Source: an uncultured Blautia sp.
GTDB taxonomy: Bacteria > Bacillota > Clostridia > Lachnospirales > Lachnospiraceae
Direction of reading: 5' to 3'
DNA length: 35,558 nt
NCBI GenBank assembly: GCA_934394595.1
Contig: CAKRRX010000016.1
Span: 1-35,558, forward strand
Shown here: piece by piece, positions 16,254-25,031 of the stretch
How positions within the stretch are numbered: the stretch's first letter is position 1
Layout of the letters: each line of letters opens with the position of its first letter
Translations under genes and position numbers: made by a program
The notes under the pieces: generated by a model
Told to the model about the DNA's origin: nothing
The model's database searches: none
Seen by the model: only the letters and a program-made list of their open reading frames with translations

Positions 16254-17309
16254 CTAATTAATATTCTGTAGCAGAGATGTCATCTGTTGATACAATTCGT
16301 CCTTGGTAGATGCCCCCATAACAACTGAAATGTACGGCTTTCCGTATGCGTTCTGGCTTAGAAGCGCCAGACAGTTACCGGCTTTATCTGTGGTTCCTGT
16401 CTTTCCCCCCAAGATGGTCACTCCTTTTGGAGCCGTTGCCTCTCCTGTAAGATAATGATCTGTGGCAGTCAGTGTTGTACTTCCTGTACTGCCATCGGAA
16501 TGTGTATACTCTACAGTATAAGAGGACATCTCTGTGATCTGGGTAAACTCCGGATAATTTAAAGCCTCTTTCAGCATCAGATAAATATCATAGGGCGTGG
16601 TATAATGGTTTTCATCCTGCAGTCCGTGAGGATTGGTAAAATGTGTTCCTGTACACCCAAGTTCCTGCGCATAGCTGTTCATCATATCCACAAACCCCTG
16701 TGTGGAACCGCCGATATGCTCTGCAATGGCTGCGGCTGCATCATTTCCGGAATAAACCAGAAGACAATGCAACAGCTGATCCAATGTCAGCTGATCCCCC
16801 ACCCAGAATCCACACACCTGTGAACCGGATTCCAGATTCAGATTTTCTTCTGAAATCGTGATCACGTCATCCATATTGCCATATTTGAATGCCAGCATAG
16901 CTGTCATGATCTTGGTAATACTTGCCGGATAAACCCTCTGGAAAGCCTGCTTGGAATACAAAACTTTTTTGTCATCCAGATCCAGAAGAAGCCCTTTCTG
17001 GTTCTCTCCCAGTAACACACCATCCAATGAAACATCTGATACAACCACACAAAGATTCTTTGCAAAGCCATCCGCTCGCAATCCATCACCCAGTGTATAT
17101 TTTCCTGTAAACTCCCGAGAAGCTGTATATGGTTCATCCAGACTGGAGAACAGATTCCCGCTTCTCATAAAATAAATTGTTCCCACTCCACCTGCTCCCA
17201 GCAAAATGAGAACCAGCAGCAGAAGAATGGTATTTCGAACACGCTTTTTTCTCGAATTCCGAAATTTTGCTGATTTTCTACGCGATCTGGTATTTCTGCT
17301 GTCCGTCAT
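16254..17309 (-). CDS. D-alanyl-D-alanine carboxypeptidase (low-molecular-weight PBP)
   Basis: This 351-residue penicillin-binding protein belongs to the S11 D,D-carboxypeptidase family, which trims the terminal D-Ala of peptidoglycan stem peptides. It has a basic cytoplasmic start (residues 1-26) and one membrane anchor (about 27-48). The three active-site motifs are S130-I-T-K133, S187-G-N189 and K303-T-G. There is no obvious C-terminal amphipathic anchor domain like that of DacA, so the N-terminal segment seems to hold it to the membrane. It is the last gene of the mre-min-rodA run and overlaps rodA by four bases (ATGA), suggesting coupled synthesis of a wall-trimming enzyme with the elongation machinery. 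Confidence 0.93.
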   Translation of the reverse strand: MTDSRNTRSRRKSAKFRNSRKKRVRNTILLLLVLILLGAGGVGTIYFMRSGNLFSSLDEPYTASREFTGKYTLGDGLRADGFAKNLCVVVSDVSLDGVLLGENQKGLLLDLDDKKVLYSKQAFQRVYPASITKIMTAMLAFKYGNMDDVITISEENLNLESGSQVCGFWVGDQLTLDQLLHCLLVYSGNDAAAAIAEHIGGSTQGFVDMMNSYAQELGCTGTHFTNPHGLQDENHYTTPYDIYLMLKEALNYPEFTQITEMSSYTVEYTHSDGSTGSTTLTATDHYLTGEATAPKGVTILGGKTGTTDKAGNCLALLSQNAYGKPYISVVMGASTKDELYQQMTSLLQNIN

Positions 17310-18466
17310 AAGTATTCCTCTTTCTCATTTATTCCTTTTTTCTTAAGTTCTTTATTATATGCGCTGCTTTGCAACCCTACATTCAGCACCAATCCCATAC
17401 CAATATACAGACTGACAAGAGAAGTCAGACCATAACTTACAAAAGGCAAAGGCGTTCCGGTATTTGGTGCCAATCCTGTAGCCACACAGATGTTCAAAAA
17501 ACTCTGTATGGCCACAATACTGCCTACACCACAGCACAATACTTTTCCAGCCATATCCTTGGCCCTGAGACTCATTCTGATACATTCCAGCGCAATCAGC
17601 AAAAGCAAAATCACCAAAGTAGTACAGCCAATAAATCCGTATTCCTCACCAGCAACTGCAAAAATAAAATCAGTCTGATTCTCTGCCACAAAATTTCCCT
17701 CATTTACAGATGAAACATCATCCTTTCCACTGAGTTTTTTCCCGATCAACTCACCGGAAGCAATGGCTGTCTTGGAGTTATTCTGCTGTTCGATATCGTC
17801 CTGATATTCTTCATTTTCCGGATAAAGGAAAGACATGATACGCTGTCTCTGGTAATCCTTTATCAGTGTCTGATCCGGCTGAACTACAATTGAAAGAAAA
17901 ATGATCAGCAGGGGAACTACGATCAGAACAGCACCTCCAATGATCTTGTAGCTCAATCCAGCCACATAAAGAAGAATACAAAACAGAATTGTTACCGTAA
18001 TGGTATTCTTCATATCCGGCTGGGCATAGATCAGAGCCAGCGGCACAGCAAGAAGAACCACAGATTCTGCCAGAACGCGGAATGTATTAATATCATCTTC
18101 ATGGTCCATAAAAAACTTTGCAAAAAATAATATAATAATGATCTTGGAAAGCTCTGTCGGCTGGAAACGAAAACCGCCGATTTCAAGCCACCTTGCTGCA
18201 CCTCCTGCTTCACTTCCGAATAAACGCACTCCCAGAAGCATCAGAAGATTAAATCCATACATGATCCATTGAAAGTTCAGAATCCAGGAATAATCCATTA
18301 ATGATAAGATCAACAGAATCCCAAGTCCCAAAACAACACCCATGAGCTGCTTGTTTCTCAGATCAGGCGATGCACTTGCTACTAGCTGTACACCGAAAAT
18401 ACTGATTGCAACCAACAGGATCACAAGTCTGAAATTATAAAAACGAAGCTTGTACTGTCTGAGCAT
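17306..18466 (-). CDS. rodA: RodA-type peptidoglycan glycosyltransferase (SEDS family)
   Basis: This 386-residue polytopic membrane protein belongs to the FtsW/RodA/SpoVE (SEDS) family that polymerises lipid II. Recognisable blocks are FRFQPTELSKI, QPDMKNT, ENQTDFIFAVAGEEYGFIG and GTPLPFVSYG. The last motif continues LTS where many family members have GSS. The neighbourhood (mreB, mreC, mreD, PBP2, minD, minE) favours RodA, the partner of PBP2 in side-wall synthesis, over FtsW. The gene starts 3 bases after minE and overlaps the carboxypeptidase gene. Confidence 0.93.
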   Translation of the reverse strand: MLRQYKLRFYNFRLVILLVAISIFGVQLVASASPDLRNKQLMGVVLGLGILLILSLMDYSWILNFQWIMYGFNLLMLLGVRLFGSEAGGAARWLEIGGFRFQPTELSKIIIILFFAKFFMDHEDDINTFRVLAESVVLLAVPLALIYAQPDMKNTITVTILFCILLYVAGLSYKIIGGAVLIVVPLLIIFLSIVVQPDQTLIKDYQRQRIMSFLYPENEEYQDDIEQQNNSKTAIASGELIGKKLSGKDDVSSVNEGNFVAENQTDFIFAVAGEEYGFIGCTTLVILLLLIALECIRMSLRAKDMAGKVLCCGVGSIVAIQSFLNICVATGLAPNTGTPLPFVSYGLTSLVSLYIGMGLVLNVGLQSSAYNKELKKKGINEKEEYL

Positions 18467-18469
18467 AAA

Positions 18470-18712
18470 TTATCTATCCTTCTTTGTCACCACAGGAATA
18501 TAAGCCATAAGCACAGTCGGTTCCTGGGTTATCTGTATTTTCACTTTATTTTCTTCAATTGCAACATACTTTCGTACTGTATGTATCAGGTCCTTTTTTA
18601 ACATTTTCATCATCTGTGGAGAACATTCCATTCGTTCTGAGATCAGCAGCACCTTCATTCTGTCACGGGCATATCCTGCAGAACGCCTTTTATCCTGAAA
18701 AAAAGGTCTCAT
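18470..18712 (-). CDS. minE: Cell division topological specificity factor MinE
   Basis: This 80-residue protein matches MinE, which drives MinD off the membrane and makes the Min system oscillate. The region ARDRMKVLLISERMECSPQMM corresponds to the MinD-activating and contact helix, followed by the KKDLIHTVRKYVAI dimerisation part. The basic N-terminus (FFQDKRRSAGYA) can act as the membrane-targeting sequence. It lies 45 bases after minD and 3 bases before rodA. Confidence 0.93.
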   Translation of the reverse strand: MRPFFQDKRRSAGYARDRMKVLLISERMECSPQMMKMLKKDLIHTVRKYVAIEENKVKIQITQEPTVLMAYIPVVTKKDR

Positions 18713-18757
18713 ATAGCATCCTCCTCATATAGACAGAAATTCCACCTGATTTTTCTT

Positions 18758-19540
18758 TCAGTGCCGTCTGAATAATCTGGACAGCATTCCTTTTTTCTGA
18801 CGTATCTCTGCAAACGGAACCTCTTCTCCTATGAGACGCCTGCAGATATTCCGGTATTCCTCTTCTGCCTGAGAATTCTTTCCCGAAAGAGGTTCCCCCT
18901 GATTGGTTGCAACCACGATCTGTTCATCATCCAGAAGCGTTCCAATCAGATCCACAGCAAGGATCTCTGTCACATCATCCACAGACATCATGTCTCCACG
19001 GGCAATCATATCCGGGCGCAGTCTGTTTATGATCAGATGGATATCACGGATCTCATTCGCTTCCAAAAGGCCAATAATGCGGTCTGCATCCCGTATGGCA
19101 GATACCTCTGGAGTGGTAACTACAAGAGCCTTATCCGCCCCGGCAATGGCATTTCGAAACCCCTGCTCGATTCCTGCCGGGCAATCCAGAAGGATGTAGT
19201 CAAATTCCTCTCTCAGATCATCCGTCAGCTTAATCATCTGTTCCGGCGAAACAGCAGTTTTATCTTTCGTCTGAGCAGATGGTAAAAGATATAGCTCCGG
19301 ATGGCGCTTATCTTTGATCAGCGCCTGTTTCAATCTGCAGCTGCCGTTTACCACATCTACCAGGTTGTACACGATCCTGTTTTCAAGTCCCAGAACCACA
19401 TCCAGATTGCGAAGTCCGATATCGGTATCCACAACTGCTGTTTTCTTCCCCATCATAGCCAGTCCGGTACCTATGTTGGCAACGGTAGTCGTTTTTCCCA
19501 CACCACCTTTTCCGGATGTAATGACAATGACTTCACCCAT
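18758..19540 (-). CDS. minD: Septum site-determining ATPase MinD
   Basis: This 260-residue protein is a ParA/MinD ATPase with the deviant Walker A GKGGVGKTT at residues 10-18. The DTDIGLRNLDVVLGLE switch region and the DYILLDCPAGIE Walker B region are present. The C-terminal KKGMLSRLFRRH end is the amphipathic membrane-targeting helix. MinD recruits MinC to the membrane away from mid-cell and is released by MinE. minE follows directly, but the usual minC is not upstream: PBP2 is the preceding gene, 98 bases away. GGAGGAAT precedes the ATG. Confidence 0.97.
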   Translation of the reverse strand: MGEVIVITSGKGGVGKTTTVANIGTGLAMMGKKTAVVDTDIGLRNLDVVLGLENRIVYNLVDVVNGSCRLKQALIKDKRHPELYLLPSAQTKDKTAVSPEQMIKLTDDLREEFDYILLDCPAGIEQGFRNAIAGADKALVVTTPEVSAIRDADRIIGLLEANEIRDIHLIINRLRPDMIARGDMMSVDDVTEILAVDLIGTLLDDEQIVVATNQGEPLSGKNSQAEEEYRNICRRLIGEEVPFAEIRQKKGMLSRLFRRH

Positions 19541-19597
19541 TTCTTCTGATTCCTCCTAAATAAAAATGTTCCAAAATCCTGGTATTCTCTTCAGAAT

Positions 19598-19626
19598 ATG
19601 CCTGCCGGAACACTTCCGACAGGCAT
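19598..19626. other. Intercistronic hairpin between PBP2 and minD genes
   Basis: ATGCCTGCCGGAA (19598-19610) pairs with TTCCGACAGGCAT (19614-19626), a 13-bp stem with one mismatch and a 3-base loop. There is no T-run on the minus strand, so it is more likely an mRNA processing or stability element than a terminator. Confidence 0.6.
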
Positions 19627-19638
19627 AACTTACGTTTT

Positions 19639-22536
19639 TTAATCATTTGACGTATCACTGGTATCTGTAGATGCAACTCCTGTGAGAATTGAATCTTTAT
19701 CAGAAAGATTATACATGTATTTAAAAATATCATTTGCGATCAGACATGCATTACCGGAGCTGTAACCGTTTGCAATACGAATGGATACTGCATATTCCGG
19801 GTCAGATGCCGGAGCATATCCAATAAAAAGGCCATGGTTTGGATGACGAAGATCCAGCTCTGCAGTACCGGTCTTACCAGCCACTTCCACACCCAGACCA
19901 TCAAACTGTGTATGTGTCTGAATCACACGGCGCATACCGTCATGGATCACATCCCAGATATTGGAAGAAATATTTACAACATCCTGGACTTCAGGCTCAT
20001 ACTCCTGAATCACCTCTCCCTTTGGATTGCTGACCTTATCCAGAAGAGTAAGTTTAAATACATTTCCGGAAGTTGCCATAACAGTGGCATATCTTGCCAG
20101 CTGAGTGGTAGTAAACAGGTTGTTTCCCTGTCCCATATATGATGGAACTGCTTTGGAATCGGAAACTTTCGGAGAAGCTTCAGAAAGTTCAATACCGGTT
20201 TTCTGGTCAAGACCGATCAGAGAAGCATACTCCTGAAGTTTAGTAAGGCTCTGTACCTCAGAAAATTCATTGTCTCCCACTTTTCCAAGCTGGAAACCGA
20301 TCATATTGAAAAAATAGTTACAGGACTGTTCTATAGCTGTGCGAATATCCAGACCGCCATGTCCATTCTTGTCCCAGCAATTAATAGGCGGATCTACATA
20401 ATCAAACGTTCCAGTACAGTCAATATACGTATTTTCATCTATGATTCCCTCTTCCATACCAGCAATAGTGGACAACAGCTTCAGTGTAGAACCAGGTGCA
20501 GTCGTCTGCTGAGTTGCTTTGTTAAAGAATGGACTGGACTGGTCCAGTGCCAGCTTTGCATAGTAATCAGTGTCCATATCATTGGTCAGGCGGTTATTGT
20601 CATAGCCAGGGTAAGAAACACAAGCCATCACATCCCCGGTCTTTACATCTACTACCACAGCAGAAGCAGAACAAGGCATAAGTGCCAGCTGTGCCGGTTC
20701 AATTTCCAGATTATAAATCTTGTTGATCATGAAATCATATGCTCCCATAGTACCGGAGGCAAGGCTCTCATAGGAGTCATCATTTTTGTCCAGAACCCCC
20801 TGCTCATACAGAACAAGACAGATCTCCTGTCCTGAAATCGTATCCTCCAGGAGCATATACTTGTACAAAAGCTTGGAAAATCCTGTATCTGTACTGAGAT
20901 AATCAATGATATATGCAGTCAGAGCCTGATAGATTTCCTCGGAATCCAGATATTCTCCCTCCGGTGAAAAGCTGCTGATATCAATCCACCCCTGGCTGGT
21001 GGCATATGTCAGATAATCCTTCAGGCTTATACTTTCATCAGTTGCCCAGGCTTTATATGTGGCATCCGAAGTATCCACTGCATCCTTTGAAATGATTCCA
21101 AGAGTATCGCGAAGAAGATCATTACAGATATAGGAGAGATATTCCTGTGTCTCTTCGTCCTCATCTTTATAGGCAGGTGGATTGGATCCATTTAATTTCG
21201 TACTTATTGTATCAAAAACCCTCTGCTGCTTTTGTTGAAATTTGGCATATAAATTTTTTTCTATATCAGAAGCATCTTCATTGCTGAATTTTGTAATATC
21301 AACCACACTGTTGGATATCAGAGCATTATATACATCATAAATAGGAATACGGATCTGGCTGGCATCTGTCACTGCAGAATAATCGAAGGTTTTCACTGCA
21401 TCGATCTTGGTGATCAGGACACCTGCCACTCGCTGCTTCAGGATCTGGTAAATTGCAGACTGCCAGTCTGTCTCAATGGTAAGCTGCACATCATTTCCTG
21501 CTACCGGCTCCACCTTGGTAGCTTCATCAATTTTCAACACTTTTCCAAGATTATCAACAGATACGGTTTCTTTTCCGTCTGTCCCCTGAAGGGTAAGCTC
21601 CATGTACTGTTCTATACCGGCTTTTCCCACAATAGCGTCATTGGAATAATCCGGATTCTGTTTGCGCAGCTCTTCCAGTTCCTCTGATGAAGCCTTTCCT
21701 GTATAACCAAGTATAGGAGCCATACTTTCATCATCAATATACTGACGGATAGAATCCTCCAGCACATCAATTCCCTGAAGACTGGTCTTATTTTCCATAA
21801 TTGCAGCCACAGATTTCTCACTGACATTGGTCGCTATGGTCACCTGCATATACTTCTTAAAACTGTTGGTACTGAGTTCATAGCGGATATTTGCAATGTC
21901 CAGCATCTCCTGTCTTGTCAGGGTAAGAGGCAGACCATGAGAAGTAAGTTCCTCTTCTGTATATGCACGGTCGCCGTCCAGAACAATAGCAAACTTCTGG
22001 GTACCAGTGAGAAATTTCATCATCTGATCTGCCGTCGCATTTTTCTGTTCTTCAGTCAGAGAATCAATCAATGCCTCTCCATAGATATCCGCCCGAAAAC
22101 GGTTGAGGGTAAAACCCTCGGACACATCAAATGCATACTCTCCATTATTATCTACCACTATATGGAAGGAATGTGTAATATCGTCTCCATTGCTTTTCAG
22201 GATCTTCAGAACCTGATAAGCAACACCGTTGAGAGTGAGATTCTTTTCCCTTGTAGTAGTATAGGTTCCATTATCCTCGAAAGTAATTGAATAAGAAAGA
22301 ACATTCGAAGCAAGAATCTCTCCGTTTCGATCTAAAATATTCCCACGTGTACTTTTGATCACACGTTCCTTGGTGGTTCTTGCTTCGAATTTGTTGATAT
22401 AATCTTCTCCCTGGATGATCTGAAGGTTAAATAACTGTCTCACCAAGATCACAGCCATGAAAACAAACACAATCATAAGTACAGTGGTTCGTTTCAGACT
22501 GATTTTTTTTAAAATAGATTTTATTTTAGTACCCAA
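19639..22536 (-). CDS. mrdA: Penicillin-binding protein 2 (elongation transpeptidase) with large insertion
   Basis: This class B PBP cross-links peptidoglycan in side-wall growth with RodA. At 965 residues it is far longer than the usual 600-700. A membrane anchor (about 18-34) is followed by the PBP dimerisation domain, with STRGNILDRNGEILASN at 62-78 and YTGKASSEE near 278. The transpeptidase motifs are S683-T-L-K686, S738-C-N740 and K888-T-G890. The extra length lies mostly between LTIETDWQSAIYQIL (353-367) and AVVVDVKTGDVMACVSYP (626-643), blocks that are almost adjacent in typical PBP2. The gene overlaps mreD by 16 bases. Confidence 0.95.
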   Translation of the reverse strand: MGTKIKSILKKISLKRTTVLMIVFVFMAVILVRQLFNLQIIQGEDYINKFEARTTKERVIKSTRGNILDRNGEILASNVLSYSITFEDNGTYTTTREKNLTLNGVAYQVLKILKSNGDDITHSFHIVVDNNGEYAFDVSEGFTLNRFRADIYGEALIDSLTEEQKNATADQMMKFLTGTQKFAIVLDGDRAYTEEELTSHGLPLTLTRQEMLDIANIRYELSTNSFKKYMQVTIATNVSEKSVAAIMENKTSLQGIDVLEDSIRQYIDDESMAPILGYTGKASSEELEELRKQNPDYSNDAIVGKAGIEQYMELTLQGTDGKETVSVDNLGKVLKIDEATKVEPVAGNDVQLTIETDWQSAIYQILKQRVAGVLITKIDAVKTFDYSAVTDASQIRIPIYDVYNALISNSVVDITKFSNEDASDIEKNLYAKFQQKQQRVFDTISTKLNGSNPPAYKDEDEETQEYLSYICNDLLRDTLGIISKDAVDTSDATYKAWATDESISLKDYLTYATSQGWIDISSFSPEGEYLDSEEIYQALTAYIIDYLSTDTGFSKLLYKYMLLEDTISGQEICLVLYEQGVLDKNDDSYESLASGTMGAYDFMINKIYNLEIEPAQLALMPCSASAVVVDVKTGDVMACVSYPGYDNNRLTNDMDTDYYAKLALDQSSPFFNKATQQTTAPGSTLKLLSTIAGMEEGIIDENTYIDCTGTFDYVDPPINCWDKNGHGGLDIRTAIEQSCNYFFNMIGFQLGKVGDNEFSEVQSLTKLQEYASLIGLDQKTGIELSEASPKVSDSKAVPSYMGQGNNLFTTTQLARYATVMATSGNVFKLTLLDKVSNPKGEVIQEYEPEVQDVVNISSNIWDVIHDGMRRVIQTHTQFDGLGVEVAGKTGTAELDLRHPNHGLFIGYAPASDPEYAVSIRIANGYSSGNACLIANDIFKYMYNLSDKDSILTGVASTDTSDTSND

Positions 22537-23048
22537 ATTGACTCACTTTCTTTCCGTGTAATATTCATGAAACGATAATTAATGTGTCTGAAAAGCCGGT
22601 ACACAATCAAGGTAATAAACACAGTATAAAACATTTCCGGAATTATGATCCTGTACAGATAAGTCCCAATGCCCAGTCTGCCTCTTAAAAGGAACTGAAG
22701 CCCATATACGGCAAAATTATACAAAACATCGGCGCTTGCAGCCAGTGCCATCGGCACCTTCACGTCATCGTCGTAATAAATTCTGTGGGCATAGCCGCTA
22801 AGATACCCAATATACATGTAAATCAGAGCATAAAATCCAAATACGGATCCAAAAAACAGATCGATAAGGAGCCCTGAAAAAAAGCCCACCCACAGTCCGC
22901 TTTTCCGTCCGCGCATAAGTCCCATGGATACACACAGAACAACCAACAGATTGGGAGTCACGGATCCGATGGAAATCAGATTCAGCACTGTACATTGCAT
23001 CAAAAAACATACAATGATCGTAAGAAAACAAACAAGCTTACTCTTCAT
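22521..23048 (-). CDS. mreD: Rod shape-determining protein MreD
   Basis: This 175-residue hydrophobic protein with about five membrane spans matches MreD in size and place, between mreC and PBP2. Family-like features are an N-terminal span ending near NLISIGSVTPNLLVVLCVSMGLMRG and the GFFSGLLIDLFFGSVFGFYAL stretch. MreD is a membrane partner of MreC in the elongasome. It overlaps mreC by 11 bases and the PBP2 gene by 16 bases, so all three are translationally coupled. Confidence 0.93.
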   Translation of the reverse strand: MKSKLVCFLTIIVCFLMQCTVLNLISIGSVTPNLLVVLCVSMGLMRGRKSGLWVGFFSGLLIDLFFGSVFGFYALIYMYIGYLSGYAHRIYYDDDVKVPMALAASADVLYNFAVYGLQFLLRGRLGIGTYLYRIIIPEMFYTVFITLIVYRLFRHINYRFMNITRKESESIWVLK

Positions 23049-23949
23049 TAGAGTCCTCCTGTGCAGCCTGTAAATCGGTTTCCTCTGTCATGTCCTGTTT
23101 GTTGACCGTAATCACAAACACGTCTTTCAGATGTAAAAAGTCAACCGGTGTGACAATAGTTCCATTCTTGGTAAGATTGTTGCTGTCCTGCTGCACATCA
23201 CTTACATAACCGATAAACAATCCCTCTACAAACTTCTCACTGATATTAGAGGTTACAATACGTTCCCCAACTGTAACCTTGCCCTCCTGATCATAGAGCT
23301 GCTCGAAACGAAGCTTACCTTCATCAATAAGCTCAAGGTCGCCGGTCACAATACAATTATCAGATGTGCTGACTGTCATAGCACTGACACTGCTGCTGTC
23401 ATCAATGATAGAACGGACGGTCGCCCATGTTGGCCCCACTTCTGTAACAATTCCCACCAGCCCTTTTCCGGCAATCACATTATTGTCTATCCGAACTCCG
23501 TCATTAGAACCTTTGTTGATCATAAAAGTATCATACCAGTTGCCCGGATCTTTGGAAATAATGGTGGCTGCTATCTTCGGATATTCCTCATATGTCTGAT
23601 CAAGATTGTATAATTCTTTCAGTCTCTGGTATTCTCCCTGATCCTGAATCAGCTGATTATTCTGAGTAGTCAGACTGTCAATTTCTGCTTTCAGATCCTC
23701 ATTTTCCAGGATCAGATCCTGCTTGTCCTGAAAACTGTCCCTCACAGAACGCACCATAGAGCCAATAGCATTTATGCTTTTTTCGAAAGGTACAATGATC
23801 ATTCCTGCCGTTTCCTGCAGAGGTGCCGTTGTAATTCCGGAGGCGAAAGTGGACACAATACAGCAAAGACAGAATAATGTCATAATTGCCAGCAGATGTT
23901 TGCTCTTCAGATTGATTCGAAACCGAAATTTTTTCTTCAGATTTTTCAT
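23038..23949 (-). CDS. mreC: Rod shape-determining protein MreC
   Basis: This 303-residue protein has a basic N-terminus, one membrane segment (about residues 18-37) and a coiled coil (about 76-113). An extracytoplasmic beta-rich domain follows, with KGLVGIVTEVGPTWATVRSIID and a later GLFIGYVSDVQQDSNNL, typical of MreC. MreC bridges the cytoplasmic MreB filament to PBP2 and RodA. It lies 20 bases after the mreB-like gene and overlaps mreD. Confidence 0.96.
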   Translation of the reverse strand: MKNLKKKFRFRINLKSKHLLAIMTLFCLCCIVSTFASGITTAPLQETAGMIIVPFEKSINAIGSMVRSVRDSFQDKQDLILENEDLKAEIDSLTTQNNQLIQDQGEYQRLKELYNLDQTYEEYPKIAATIISKDPGNWYDTFMINKGSNDGVRIDNNVIAGKGLVGIVTEVGPTWATVRSIIDDSSSVSAMTVSTSDNCIVTGDLELIDEGKLRFEQLYDQEGKVTVGERIVTSNISEKFVEGLFIGYVSDVQQDSNNLTKNGTIVTPVDFLHLKDVFVITVNKQDMTEETDLQAAQEDSNEE

Positions 23950-23969
23950 TAAAATGTACCTCTAAAAAA

Positions 23970-24983
23970 CTATAATTTTCTTTGCTTGATAGGCTGGGCC
24001 CATTTTCGCAGTTCTTTATTACGGATAATCTTTTCCAGTCCCACAACTGAAGAATTCTCATAAAGATCAGACATGTTGCAGGCATACCCTGTGTAGCTTG
24101 CCAGATATGTATCCAAATGAGGGATCCTGGTGCTTCCACCTGTCAGGTAAATCCCCTCCTTTGCAACATGATAGGCAATCTGCGGAGGAATTCTTTCCAG
24201 GAAATTTTTCAGCTGGGCACCGATCTCATTGACACAATTCATTATTCCGGCATTAACCACATATGCGGAGATCACTTCCTCCCGGGGAAGACCGGATACA
24301 CTGTCGATACCAACCACCTTCCTTGCCTGCTTGTGCTGATCTGCAAGGCGCCCCAGCACAAGCTTCAGCCTTTTTCCTGTACGGGTTCCAATCTGCAGAT
24401 TATATCGCTTACGCACTTCACTGCAGATTGCCTCATTCATCTGTCTCCCTCCAATTGGGATTTTACGGCTGATAATGATCCTTCCACCAGTGATAATAGA
24501 AAAATTCGTACTCTGAGCTCCGATATTTACTACCATACTTCCCTTATTGCTCTCCACATCTACCCCCATGGCAATGGCATCTGCTATGGGAGCCTCAACC
24601 ATATATACACGGTTCTTGCGCAGCCAATGTCCATTGGCGACCTGATAATAAGCTCTTTTTTCAATGGCCGTCATATCCAGAGGAACTGCAAAGTACATGG
24701 TAGAGCCTATTCCAAGAATTTTATCAATTCTCCTCATCATACTGTAAAGTACAATTTCCTGTAGTTCCGGATTGGCAATCATGCCAAAAGCCATCGGCGA
24801 ACTCACGGAAATGGAAGTTGGTACCTTCTCATACATTTCATACGCTTCGTTGCCCACGGCTATGATTTTGCGGCCTTTCGCCGCAATCATGTTCTTCTCG
24901 ACGTAACTTTTATTTCGGATCACGGAATAGACCTTGACGGAACTGCTTCCAAGATCTATTCCGTATGTTTTTTCAAACAGCAT
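23970..24983 (-). CDS. MreB-like actin-family protein (divergent)
   Basis: This 337-residue actin-fold protein sits directly before mreC and aligns with MreB along its length. Phosphate-1 is GIDLGSSSVKVY (8-19), the adenosine motif is GIYLTGGSTRIPHLD (277-291), and GLPREEVIS occurs near 231. It is divergent: the phosphate-2 motif, DIGGGT in normal MreB, reads N153-I-G-A-Q-S158, so the conserved Asp is Asn. The N-terminal membrane helix of some MreB proteins is not evident. It may polymerise with altered or no ATP hydrolysis; that is inference. It stands 48 bases after radC and is the first shape gene of the operon. Confidence 0.88.
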   Translation of the reverse strand: MLFEKTYGIDLGSSSVKVYSVIRNKSYVEKNMIAAKGRKIIAVGNEAYEMYEKVPTSISVSSPMAFGMIANPELQEIVLYSMMRRIDKILGIGSTMYFAVPLDMTAIEKRAYYQVANGHWLRKNRVYMVEAPIADAIAMGVDVESNKGSMVVNIGAQSTNFSIITGGRIIISRKIPIGGRQMNEAICSEVRKRYNLQIGTRTGKRLKLVLGRLADQHKQARKVVGIDSVSGLPREEVISAYVVNAGIMNCVNEIGAQLKNFLERIPPQIAYHVAKEGIYLTGGSTRIPHLDTYLASYTGYACNMSDLYENSSVVGLEKIIRNKELRKWAQPIKQRKL

Positions 24984-25031
24984 ACATCTGTCCCTTCATC
25001 ATAATACCCTTTTCCAAGCTATACGCAGTCT

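Noticed and set aside
23964..23982. AAAAACTATAATTTTCTT, resembling the core of the streptococcal difSL site as I remember it
   Set aside because: It is AT-rich, lies across the end of the mreB-like gene far from the recombinase gene, and lacks the left arm with CCG. A chance match is more likely, and my recollection of the site cannot be verified here.
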